DNA of 64,000 bases from Novosphingobium sp. EMRT-2 (GTDB lineage Bacteria; Pseudomonadota; Alphaproteobacteria; Sphingomonadales; Sphingomonadaceae): positions 2,768,501-2,832,500 of the forward strand of contig NZ_CP039695.1 in the NCBI RefSeq assembly GCF_005145025.1, written 5' to 3'. This document shows positions 20,099 to 27,475 of the stretch, piece by piece. Under the pieces are notes generated by a model. The model saw only the letters and a list, made by a program, of their open reading frames with translations, ran no database searches and was not told the origin of the DNA. The position numbers were made by a program, and so were the translations under genes. Numbering within the stretch: the first letter of the stretch is position 1; each line of letters begins with the position of its first letter.

Positions 20099-20953
20099 AT
20101 GGCTGACCAGCCCGCCGTCGAGCGCGCCGAAGAAGATACCGTCGCCTTCACCGTCGAGAACGGCATTGCCTGGGTGAAGTTCAACCGCCCGGAAAAGCGC
20201 AATTGCATGAGCCCGAAGCTCAACCGCCAGATGGGCCGCGTGATCGCCGATCTGGAATTCCGCGATGACGTGAAGGTGCTGGTGCTGACCGGCGAGGGCG
20301 AGGCCTGGTCGGCGGGCATGGACCTCAAGGAATACTTCCGCGAAACCGAGGCGCAGGGCCTCTGGGCGATCCGCAAGTCGCAGCGCGAAGCCTATTCGTG
20401 GTGGGAACGCCTGCGCTGGTATGAAAAGCCGACGATCGCGATGATCAACGGCTGGTGCTTTGGCGGTGGCTATGGCCCGCTGTTCGCCTGCGACATCGCC
20501 GTCGCTGCGGAAGACGCGCAGTTTGGTCTTTCGGAAATCAACTGGGGCATCCTGCCGGGCGGCGGCGCGTCGAAGGTCGCGGCCGATCTCATGCCGCTGC
20601 GCAAGGCGATGTACCACGCGATGATGGGCGAGAACCTGACCGGCAAGCAGGCCGCCGAACAGGGCCTGGTGACCGAGGCCGTGCCCGCCGACAAGCTCCA
20701 CGCGCGCGTGCTCGAAATCGCCGAAGCGCTGTGCAAGAAGGACGGCCATGCCCTACGCGCGACCAAGTGGGCGGTGCGCCGCATGGTCGAGATGACTTAC
20801 GACAATGCCGAGGACTACCTGATCCGCGCGCAGGAAGCGCTGCACAATTTCGGCGGCGTGGAAGCGCGCAAGGAAGCGACCCGTCAGTTCCTGGACGAAA
20901 AGAGCTTCAAGCCCGGCCTCGGCACGTTCGACGCGAGCAAGGTCAAGCGCTGA
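20099..20953 (+). CDS. ech: p-Hydroxycinnamoyl-CoA hydratase/lyase (feruloyl-CoA)
   Basis: The enzyme hydrates feruloyl-CoA (or 4-coumaroyl-CoA) and splits it to vanillin (or 4-hydroxybenzaldehyde) and acetyl-CoA. The 284-residue protein is of the crotonase fold. Family-specific segments are visible: AWSAGMDLKEYFRE, INGWCFGGG, GLSEINWGI with catalytic E146, and AEDY with Y240, which match the residues known to be needed in the Pseudomonas HCHL enzyme. The C-terminus QFLDEKSFKPGL is also typical. It is the second gene after vdh. No feruloyl-CoA synthetase is present in the window. Confidence 0.93.
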   Translation: MADQPAVERAEEDTVAFTVENGIAWVKFNRPEKRNCMSPKLNRQMGRVIADLEFRDDVKVLVLTGEGEAWSAGMDLKEYFRETEAQGLWAIRKSQREAYSWWERLRWYEKPTIAMINGWCFGGGYGPLFACDIAVAAEDAQFGLSEINWGILPGGGASKVAADLMPLRKAMYHAMMGENLTGKQAAEQGLVTEAVPADKLHARVLEIAEALCKKDGHALRATKWAVRRMVEMTYDNAEDYLIRAQEALHNFGGVEARKEATRQFLDEKSFKPGLGTFDASKVKR

Positions 20954-20976
20954 TCCGCTTTCCAGCGGAAGCGATG

Positions 20977-21008
20977 GACGCCCCGGCCGTTTTCGCGGCC
21001 GGGGCGTC
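20977..21008 (+). terminator. Terminator after vdh-ech
   Basis: A perfect 12-base stem (20977-20988 with 20997-21008, GACGCCCCGGCC type) with an 8-base loop starts 23 bases after the ech stop. The downstream sequence CTGCGTTTTG has only a short T-run. Confidence 0.75.
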
Positions 21009-21088
21009 CTGCGTTTTGGGCGCAAGAAAAATTGTTGCTTCTGCAACCGGTTGAAGCCAGCGTGAGCGCCCGAAGGAGTCGCTTGTTC

Positions 21089-22501
21089 ATGTCCATGATC
21101 CGTACCGCTCTCGTTTCCGCGTCCGCCGTGATCGCGCTGTCCGCGGCTTCGGTTTCCACCTCTGCCAAGGAGGCGACGCATCCGCAGGCCGAAGCGCAGG
21201 CGCTTGACCTGTCAATGAAGTCCATCGCGATCCGTTCGGTGCGCGGCGAGGGCAACAAGACCATAGAGGTTGCGCGGCTTTACAAGGACACGCTGGTCAA
21301 GGCGGGCTGGGGGGACGGCGATATCGAGATCACGCCGGTCGACGACACCGCCTACCTGATCGCCACCTGGAAGGGCAGTGATCCCGCGCTCAAGCCGCTG
21401 GTCATTTCCGGGCACATGGACGTGGTCGAGGCCAAGCGCGCCGACTGGGTGCGCGATCCGTTCGCGCCGGTGGTGGAAGACGGCATCCTCTATGGCCGTG
21501 GCGCCAGCGACATGAAGTTCAGCGGCGCGCTGGCGCTGGCCTCGCTGATCGAGCTGCGGCGCGAAGGCTACAAGCCCAGGCGCACGATCATCATCGAATT
21601 CTCGGGCGACGAGGAAACGACGATGAAGACCAGTGGCATCATCGCCGAACGGCTCAAGGATGCCGAACTGGTGCTCAACATCGACGGCGGCGGCGGCCTG
21701 CTCGACGAGGCGAGCGGCAAGCCGCTGCTGTGGACCTGGGATGGCGCCGAAAAGACCTATGGCGATTTCAAGCTTGAGGTGACCAACCCCGGCGGCCACA
21801 GTTCGGCCCCGCGCGCCGAAAACGCGATCGTCCAGCTGGCGACCGCGCTGGAGCGGATCGGCGCCTACCATTTCACGCCGGAACTCAACCCGCTGACCAA
21901 GGCCTTCTTCGAAAGCGCGGCAAAGTTTCAAAACGATCCGACGATCGCCGCCGCGATGCGCGCCTTCGCCGCCAACCCCAAGGATGAAGCCGCCATCGCC
22001 ACGCTGCGCGCCAACCCGGCGACCGTGGGCATGATCGGCACGACCTGCGTGCCCACGATGGTCAACGGCGGTCACGCGCTGAACGCCCTGCCGCAGCGCG
22101 CCACCGCCAACATCAACTGCCGCATCTTCCCCGGACATCCGCTGCCCGAGATCATGGCGGAACTGGAGAAGGTCGCCGCTTCGCCCGCCGTCAAGTTTTC
22201 CGACGTGACCGAAGGCTCGGTGGCCACCCCGGCATCGCCGATGCGGCCCGATTTCACCGCGGCGGTGGAGAAGGCGATGGCGAAGGTCTATCCGGGCGTG
22301 GCGGTGTTCCCCTCGCAATCGTCGGGTGCATCGGATTCGATGTGGTTCCGCCATGTCGGCGTGCCCAGCTATGGTGCCAGCCCGGTGTTCGGGAAGGTGT
22401 CCGAGGAGTTTTCGCACGGGCTCAACGAGCGCATCCGGCTCAGCAATATCCGCCCTGGCGTGACGTATTACCTGAGCGTGCTGACCGACCTGAGCAAGTA
22501 A
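21089..22501 (+). CDS. Secreted M20 family zinc peptidase
   Basis: The 470-residue protein begins with a signal peptide (hydrophobic core TALVSASAVIALSAASV, likely cleavage near residue 27). The two-zinc M20 motifs follow: SGHMDVV, YGRGASDMKFSG and FSGDEETT. A dimerisation-type insert has NPGGHSSAP, and HGLNERI near the end supplies the last metal ligand. M20 enzymes of this type cut dipeptides or N-acyl amino acids; the exact substrate is unknown, and the protein probably acts in the periplasm. AGGAG lies 11 bases before the ATG. It follows the ech terminator and is likely transcribed separately. Confidence 0.9.
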   Translation: MSMIRTALVSASAVIALSAASVSTSAKEATHPQAEAQALDLSMKSIAIRSVRGEGNKTIEVARLYKDTLVKAGWGDGDIEITPVDDTAYLIATWKGSDPALKPLVISGHMDVVEAKRADWVRDPFAPVVEDGILYGRGASDMKFSGALALASLIELRREGYKPRRTIIIEFSGDEETTMKTSGIIAERLKDAELVLNIDGGGGLLDEASGKPLLWTWDGAEKTYGDFKLEVTNPGGHSSAPRAENAIVQLATALERIGAYHFTPELNPLTKAFFESAAKFQNDPTIAAAMRAFAANPKDEAAIATLRANPATVGMIGTTCVPTMVNGGHALNALPQRATANINCRIFPGHPLPEIMAELEKVAASPAVKFSDVTEGSVATPASPMRPDFTAAVEKAMAKVYPGVAVFPSQSSGASDSMWFRHVGVPSYGASPVFGKVSEEFSHGLNERIRLSNIRPGVTYYLSVLTDLSK

Positions 22502-22517
22502 GCCAGCGCTTTCGGCC

Positions 22518-23132
22518 TCAGCCGGGCCGGGCCGGCACGATCGTATCGAGGAAGCGGCGGGCGATTCCGCTCGCTTCCTCCACCGCAAAGCAGCCAGGCG
22601 ACAGGCACAGTTCGAGCCACAGGCCGTCGACCAGCGCCGTGACTGCGATGGCGGCGCGGCGCAGTTCGCTGGCGGGAACGCCGCAGCCGGCCAGCAGGCC
22701 TTCCAGCCGCTCCCGAAAACCGGCGTACTGTTCGTCGTGCTGGCGCGCGATGTCGGGCCGCGCGGTGACAAGGCCCCAGAAGGCCACCCAGGTCGCCAGC
22801 AAGTGCCGGTCGGCGATGTCCGGCGCGAAGCTGGCGGTGACGAATGCGTCGAGCCGGTCGCGCGCATCCGGTCCGGCCTCGCCAACCGCCTTGTCGAGCG
22901 CGCCTGTCACCATGCCGTCGACATGGGCATACGCCGCCGCGACCAGAGCATCCACGCCATCGAAGTAGTGGTTGACGAGCCCGGGCGAGACGCCCGCCTC
23001 CTGTGCGATCGCCCGCACGCTGGCGCCTGCGGCGCCGGCGCGGCCCAGCACACGCGCGCAGGCTTCGATCAGGCTATGCCGCCGCGCATCGGGTTCGGCG
23101 CGTTTGAAGGCCGGCTCTTTCATCTTGCGCAT
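22518..23132 (-). CDS. TetR family transcriptional regulator
   Basis: The 204-residue protein has a TetR N-terminal helix-turn-helix (SVRAIAQEAGVSPGLVNHYF) and a C-terminal half resembling BetI-type regulators (FWGLVTARPDIARQHDEQY). It is divergent from the Rieske oxygenase gene, and the 96 bases between them contain a strong inverted-repeat operator. It probably represses itself and the oxygenase module until a substrate binds. The start is ATG 23132 with AAAGG 5 bases upstream; ATG 23123 is a weaker alternative. Confidence 0.9.
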   Translation of the reverse strand: MRKMKEPAFKRAEPDARRHSLIEACARVLGRAGAAGASVRAIAQEAGVSPGLVNHYFDGVDALVAAAYAHVDGMVTGALDKAVGEAGPDARDRLDAFVTASFAPDIADRHLLATWVAFWGLVTARPDIARQHDEQYAGFRERLEGLLAGCGVPASELRRAAIAVTALVDGLWLELCLSPGCFAVEEASGIARRFLDTIVPARPG

Positions 23133-23140
23133 TCTACCTT

Positions 23141-23170
23141 TTGTTGTACGTTTGTCCAACAAGCTGTTGG
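23141..23170. promoter_or_regulatory. Divergent TetR-type operator
   Basis: TTGTTGTAC (23141-23149) and GTCCAACAA (23154-23162) form an inverted repeat with one mismatch and a 4-base spacer. A second repeat, CCAACA-AGC-TGTTGG (23156-23170), shares its left half with the first. The result is three half-sites in 30 bases, starting 8 bases before the tetR start codon. The layout suits a TetR repressor acting on both divergent genes. Confidence 0.65.
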
Positions 23171-23228
23171 CGTGGCGGATTCGGAAAGGCGGCCGCTGCG
23201 ATGTCGTGGGAAACGCGGAGATTGAACC

Positions 23229-24410
23229 ATGGGTGACCTGTCGTCTGCCTTCGAAAGCATTTCGTCCGCGGATGTCGATCCCGACGCCGATTGGAGCCTG
23301 CCCGGCTGGCTCTACACCGATCCCGAATATTTCGCGCTGGAAATGGACAAGGTGATCCGCCCGTCGTGGCAGATCGTCTGCCATGAAAGCGATATTCCGG
23401 CGGCGGGTGATTATCGCACGCTCGAATACCTGGGTGAAAGCGTGGTGACCGTGCGGGGTGAGGATGGGCAGATCCGCGCGTTCGCCAATGTCTGCCGCCA
23501 TCGCGCGATGCGGCTGGTGGAAGGCCATGCCGGGTGCGTGAAGAAGTTCGTCTGCCCCTATCACGCCTGGGTGTTCGAAACCGACGGGCGCCTTTCGGGC
23601 GTGCCGATGAAATCGGACTATCCGGCGCTGAAGCTGGAAGAGAACGGCCTCGCGCCGGTTTCGGTCGAGGTATGGCGCGGCTTCGTGTTCGTGCGGCTGG
23701 AGGACCGGGGCTTCCCGTCCGTCGCGGAGATGATGGCGCCGTTCGAGGAAGAGGTCGCGCCCTATCGCTTCGAGGAGATGCGGCGCATTTCCGACGTGCG
23801 CCTGCGCGAACGTGCGGTGAACTGGAAGAACGTGGGCGACAATTATACCGACAACCTGCACATCCCGGTGGCGCATGACGGGTTGACGCGCATCTTCGGC
23901 CGGTCCTACGAGATTTCCGACCATGGCTGGGCCGATCGCATGAAGGGCGATCTGGTGGAGAAGCCGTCCGCCAACTTTTGGGAGCGGTTCTACCAGACGC
24001 ACCTGCCCGACGTGCCGCATCTGCCGCCGGAAAGCCGGCAGCGCTGGCTCTACTACAAGCTCTGGCCGAACATCGCGTTCGATATCTATGCCGACCAGAT
24101 CGACTTCATGCAGTGGCTGCCGGTCTCGCCGACCACGACCGTCCTGCGCGAAATGGCGTTCGCCCTGCCCGATGACCGGCGCGAGATGAAGCTGGTGCGC
24201 TATGCCAACTGGCGCGTGAACCGCGTGGTCAACCAGGAGGATACCTGGCTGATCGAGCGCATCCAGAAGGGCATGGCTTCGAAGACCTATGGCGCCGGTC
24301 CGATCGGCGCGAGCGAGGTCTGCCTGCGCAGCTTCGCGCGCAAGATCCGCGCGATCGTGCCCGAAGCGCGCCTGCACAAGGCACCGCCGGCAGGGTGGAG
24401 CCGGAAGTAG
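23229..24410 (+). CDS. Rieske non-heme iron oxygenase, alpha subunit
   Basis: The 393-residue protein has a [2Fe-2S] Rieske motif (C89-R-H91 in CRHRAM and C109-x2-H112 in CPYHAW) and a mononuclear iron site (bridging D208, H211 and H216 in TDNLHIPVAH, plus an acidic ligand in EDTWLIERIQKG). It should hydroxylate or dealkylate an aromatic or quaternary-amine substrate using electrons from a reductase, but no ferredoxin or reductase gene is nearby. The BetI-like regulator, the following FAD enzyme and the amine/amino-acid permease lean towards a nitrogen-containing substrate. That is inference from context. Confidence 0.9.
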   Translation: MGDLSSAFESISSADVDPDADWSLPGWLYTDPEYFALEMDKVIRPSWQIVCHESDIPAAGDYRTLEYLGESVVTVRGEDGQIRAFANVCRHRAMRLVEGHAGCVKKFVCPYHAWVFETDGRLSGVPMKSDYPALKLEENGLAPVSVEVWRGFVFVRLEDRGFPSVAEMMAPFEEEVAPYRFEEMRRISDVRLRERAVNWKNVGDNYTDNLHIPVAHDGLTRIFGRSYEISDHGWADRMKGDLVEKPSANFWERFYQTHLPDVPHLPPESRQRWLYYKLWPNIAFDIYADQIDFMQWLPVSPTTTVLREMAFALPDDRREMKLVRYANWRVNRVVNQEDTWLIERIQKGMASKTYGAGPIGASEVCLRSFARKIRAIVPEARLHKAPPAGWSRK

Positions 24411-24412
24411 AA

Positions 24413-24499
24413 CCCACCCCCGGCCCCTCCCGCACGCGGGAGGGGAGAAAGAAGGGCAACAAGGTTCCCCTCCCGCTTGCGGGAGGGGTTAGGGGTGGG
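24413..24499. repeat. Family 2 paired palindromic repeat, tail-out arrangement
   Basis: Two inverted 33-base units (24413-24445 and 24467-24499) flank a 21-base spacer. Each unit is a hairpin CCCCTCCCGC/GCGGGAGGGG with a tail CCCACCCC on its outer side. It fills most of the gap between the Rieske and FAD oxidoreductase genes. The same units occur at 55221-55316, but there with the tails facing inward. It resembles REP/BIME elements. Confidence 0.88.
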
Positions 24500-24528
24500 C
24501 ATCACTGCCCTTCGACGGAGAGCAGCAC

Positions 24529-26142
24529 ATGACCAACCGCTATGACGCGATCATCATCGGCGGCGGCCACAATGGCCTCGTCTGCGCCTTCTATCTGGCC
24601 AAGGCCGGGATGAAGGTGCGCGTGCTGGAGCGGCGGCACGTGGTGGGCGGCGCGGCGGTGACCGAGGAATTCCATCCCGGTTTCCGCAATTCCACCGCAA
24701 GCTACACGGTCAGCCTGCTGCGCCCCAAGGTAATCGCGGACATGAAGCTGCACGATCGCGGCTTCCGCATCATCGAGCGGACGATCAGCAACTTCTTTCC
24801 CTTCCCCAATACCTACCTCAAGCTGGGCGGCGCGCCGGGGCGGACCGAGGCGGAGTTCGCTCGCTTCTCGCAGAAGGATGCCGAGGCCTACCCGAAGTAC
24901 GATGCCGCGCTGGAAAAGGTGGCGCAGGTGCTGCGTGACATCGCGCTGCAATCGCCGCCCAACGTCGGCGGTGGCGTGCGCGCGCTGCTGGCGGCGGCGC
25001 AGCAGGGCTGGCCGCTGGCGAAGATGGACATCGCCACGCAGCGCGATCTGCTGGACATCTTCGTCAAGTCCGCGCGCGAATTTCTCGATGGCTGGTACGA
25101 GGACGATCACGTCAAGTCCGCCTTCGCGTTCGATGCGGTGGTGGGCAACTATGCCGGCGTCTCGACGCCCGGTTCGGCCTATGTGCTGCTCCACCATGTG
25201 TTCGGCGAGGTGAACGGCAAGTTCGGCGCCTGGGGCCACTCGGTCGGCGGCATGGGATCGATCACGCAGGCGATGGCGCGGGCGTGCGAGGAGGCCGGCG
25301 TCGAGATCAGCCTGGAAAGCCCGGTGGCCAAGGTGCTGGTCAACAACGGGAAGGCCGCCGGGGTCAAGCTGGAGGGCGGAGAGGAACTTTACGCTCCCAT
25401 CGTGGCGGCCAATGTCGGCCCGGCGCTGCTATACCGCCAGATGGTCGACGGGGCGGACCTCGACGAGGATTTCCGGCGCCGCATCGCCAATTTCAAGACC
25501 GGTTCGGGCACGTTCCGCATGAACGTGGCGCTGTCCGAACTGCCGGACTTCACGGTGCTGCCGGGCAAGGAGCGGGCCGAACATCACACCGCCGGCATTA
25601 TCATCGCGCCGGGCATGGACTACATGGACGCCGCGTTCGACGATGCGAAGACGTTCGGATGGTCGAAGAAGCCGATCGTCGAGATCAAGCTGCCGTCGAC
25701 CGTCGATGACAGCCTCGCCCCCAAGGGCGCGCACGTCGCCAGCCTGTTCTGCCAGCAGTTCGCGCCGGAACTGCCAGACGGGCGGTCCTGGGACGACGTG
25801 CGCGAACAGGTGGCCGATCACATCATCGACGCCGTTGCCGACCATGCGCCGAACTTCAAGGCGGCGGTGATCGCGCGGCAGATCCATTCGCCGCTCGACC
25901 TCGAACGCAAGTTCGGGCTGATCGGCGGCGACATCTTCCACGGCCACATGAGCCTCGATCAGCTGTGGGCGGCGCGCCCGGTGCTGGGGCATGGCGATTA
26001 CCGTTCGCCGATCAAGGGGCTCTACATGTGCGGATCGGGCACGCACCCCGGCGGCGGCGTGACCGGCGCCCCCGGCCACAACGCCGCGCACGAGATCATC
26101 CGCGACCGTTCGGTGCTGTGGAAGATGCTCCACCGCGGCTGA
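24529..26142 (+). CDS. FAD-dependent oxidoreductase, CrtI/PYROXD2-like
   Basis: The 537-residue protein has an N-terminal dinucleotide-binding motif IIGGGHNGLVCAFYLAKAG and a C-terminal FAD motif in GLYMCGSGTHPGGGVTGAPG. This layout is found in phytoene-desaturase-like and PYROXD2-type flavoproteins, whose substrates are mostly unknown. No carotenoid genes are nearby, so a carotenoid role is unlikely. Its place directly after the Rieske oxygenase suggests it works on the oxygenase product. Its last 47 bases overlap the end of the convergent permease gene. GGAGAGCAG precedes the ATG. Confidence 0.87.
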   Translation: MTNRYDAIIIGGGHNGLVCAFYLAKAGMKVRVLERRHVVGGAAVTEEFHPGFRNSTASYTVSLLRPKVIADMKLHDRGFRIIERTISNFFPFPNTYLKLGGAPGRTEAEFARFSQKDAEAYPKYDAALEKVAQVLRDIALQSPPNVGGGVRALLAAAQQGWPLAKMDIATQRDLLDIFVKSAREFLDGWYEDDHVKSAFAFDAVVGNYAGVSTPGSAYVLLHHVFGEVNGKFGAWGHSVGGMGSITQAMARACEEAGVEISLESPVAKVLVNNGKAAGVKLEGGEELYAPIVAANVGPALLYRQMVDGADLDEDFRRRIANFKTGSGTFRMNVALSELPDFTVLPGKERAEHHTAGIIIAPGMDYMDAAFDDAKTFGWSKKPIVEIKLPSTVDDSLAPKGAHVASLFCQQFAPELPDGRSWDDVREQVADHIIDAVADHAPNFKAAVIARQIHSPLDLERKFGLIGGDIFHGHMSLDQLWAARPVLGHGDYRSPIKGLYMCGSGTHPGGGVTGAPGHNAAHEIIRDRSVLWKMLHRG

Positions 26143-27400
26143 GGGCCAAGTACACGGGCACTCCCGCCACCACGAACAGCGCGCCGTAGCCCAGCGCTTC
26201 GGCGCCGAGGCCCCAGGCGGCCCAGACGATGAACGCGGCGCCAACGGCGGCGATGGCGATCATCGGCTTTTCGCCCGGCAGCAGGCGGATCGCCGCCGCC
26301 ATCGACAGGAAGTAGGACAGCATCCCGGCGGCGAGGCTGACCGAGGCGATGAACTGGAACAGGTCGCCCATGCCCTTGCCGTAGTTCAGCAGAGCCACCA
26401 CGCTGAGCAGAACGCTGGAAACGACGTGGGAGCGGACCGGCGTACCCCGGCTGCTTTCCCTGGCGAACCAGCGCGGGAACACGCCGCCGCGCGCCATCGC
26501 CCACGGCACTTCGCCCTGCAGCAGGATGAAGCCGTTGAGCGTGCCGAAGGCGCTGATCGCCGCAAACAGCGCCACCACTTCGGCCACCCCGCCGCCGAAC
26601 GCCTTGCGCAGCAGGTCGGCAACCGGCGCGGGAGACGCGGCGGCTTCCGGCGCGGGCATATAGGCGGCGAAGGCCAGCGAAATACCCATGTAAACAAGGC
26701 CGGTGAGGGCTACGCCGATCAGCGTCGCGCGGGGGACGACGCGGTCGGCATTCTCCACCTTGTCGGCCGGCACGGTGGCGGATTCGAGGCCCAGGAAGCC
26801 CCAGAAGGTGAGGCCGGCGGCGCTGGCGATCGCGCCGAACGAGATCGGCACCGGCGGTTGCGTGGCGCGCGGGGCACCGGTGGCGAACCACCACAGCGCC
26901 AGCCCGATCAGCGCGACGAGCGGCACCAGCTTCAGCGTGGTGGTCACGATCGAGAGATCGCCCACGGCGCGCGTGCTGCTGATGTTCACCAGCGTCAGCA
27001 GCCACACGCAGCCGACCGCGAGCAGCGCGGGCAGGCCCGGCGTCTGGCCGATCCACGGAAAGATCAGGCTGAGATTGCTGACCACGGCCACTGCGATCGC
27101 GCCGTTGCCCGCCCAGATCATCGTCCAGTAGCTCCAGGCGGTGATGAAGCCGGTGGCCGGGCCGAAGGCGGCCTGGGCATAGGCATAGGGGCCGCCGGCC
27201 AGCGGCATCCGCGCGCCCAGCCGCGCGAAGGCTCCGGCCAGGCACAGCGCGCCGGCCAGCGTCACGCCCCAGCCCGCCAGCTGGTTCATGCCCAGCGGCG
27301 CCAGCGTTGCCGGCAGAAGATAGATGCCCGATCCGATCATGTTGCCGACGACCAGCGCCAGCGTCATCCAGAACCCCAACCCCCGCGCGGGCTTGCCCAT
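26096..27400 (-). CDS. APC superfamily amino-acid/amine permease
   Basis: The 434-residue protein has about 12 hydrophobic membrane segments. The first carries the APC signature GNMIGSGIYLLP. The GLTFWGFLGLESATVPADKVE stretch further in is typical of the basic amino acid/polyamine antiporter branch (YjeH/CadB-like). GAGGGA lies 8 bases before the ATG at 27400. It is convergent with the FAD oxidoreductase and overlaps it by 47 bases. It may import the substrate of the Rieske module, but it lies on the opposite strand, so joint control is not shown. Confidence 0.88.
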   Translation of the reverse strand: MGKPARGLGFWMTLALVVGNMIGSGIYLLPATLAPLGMNQLAGWGVTLAGALCLAGAFARLGARMPLAGGPYAYAQAAFGPATGFITAWSYWTMIWAGNGAIAVAVVSNLSLIFPWIGQTPGLPALLAVGCVWLLTLVNISSTRAVGDLSIVTTTLKLVPLVALIGLALWWFATGAPRATQPPVPISFGAIASAAGLTFWGFLGLESATVPADKVENADRVVPRATLIGVALTGLVYMGISLAFAAYMPAPEAAASPAPVADLLRKAFGGGVAEVVALFAAISAFGTLNGFILLQGEVPWAMARGGVFPRWFARESSRGTPVRSHVVSSVLLSVVALLNYGKGMGDLFQFIASVSLAAGMLSYFLSMAAAIRLLPGEKPMIAIAAVGAAFIVWAAWGLGAEALGYGALFVVAGVPVYLALSRGGASSTAPNGRG

Positions 27401-27475
27401 CCGTGATTCCCTCAAGATCGTTTCAATGCAGACTATCGCTTGATTGCGCGGCGTCAGCATGTTTGTGATGCGGCG

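Noticed and set aside
24529..26142. Carotenoid desaturase (CrtI)
   Set aside because: It shares only the flavoprotein layout; no crtB, crtY or other carotenoid gene is nearby, and the partner is a Rieske oxygenase.
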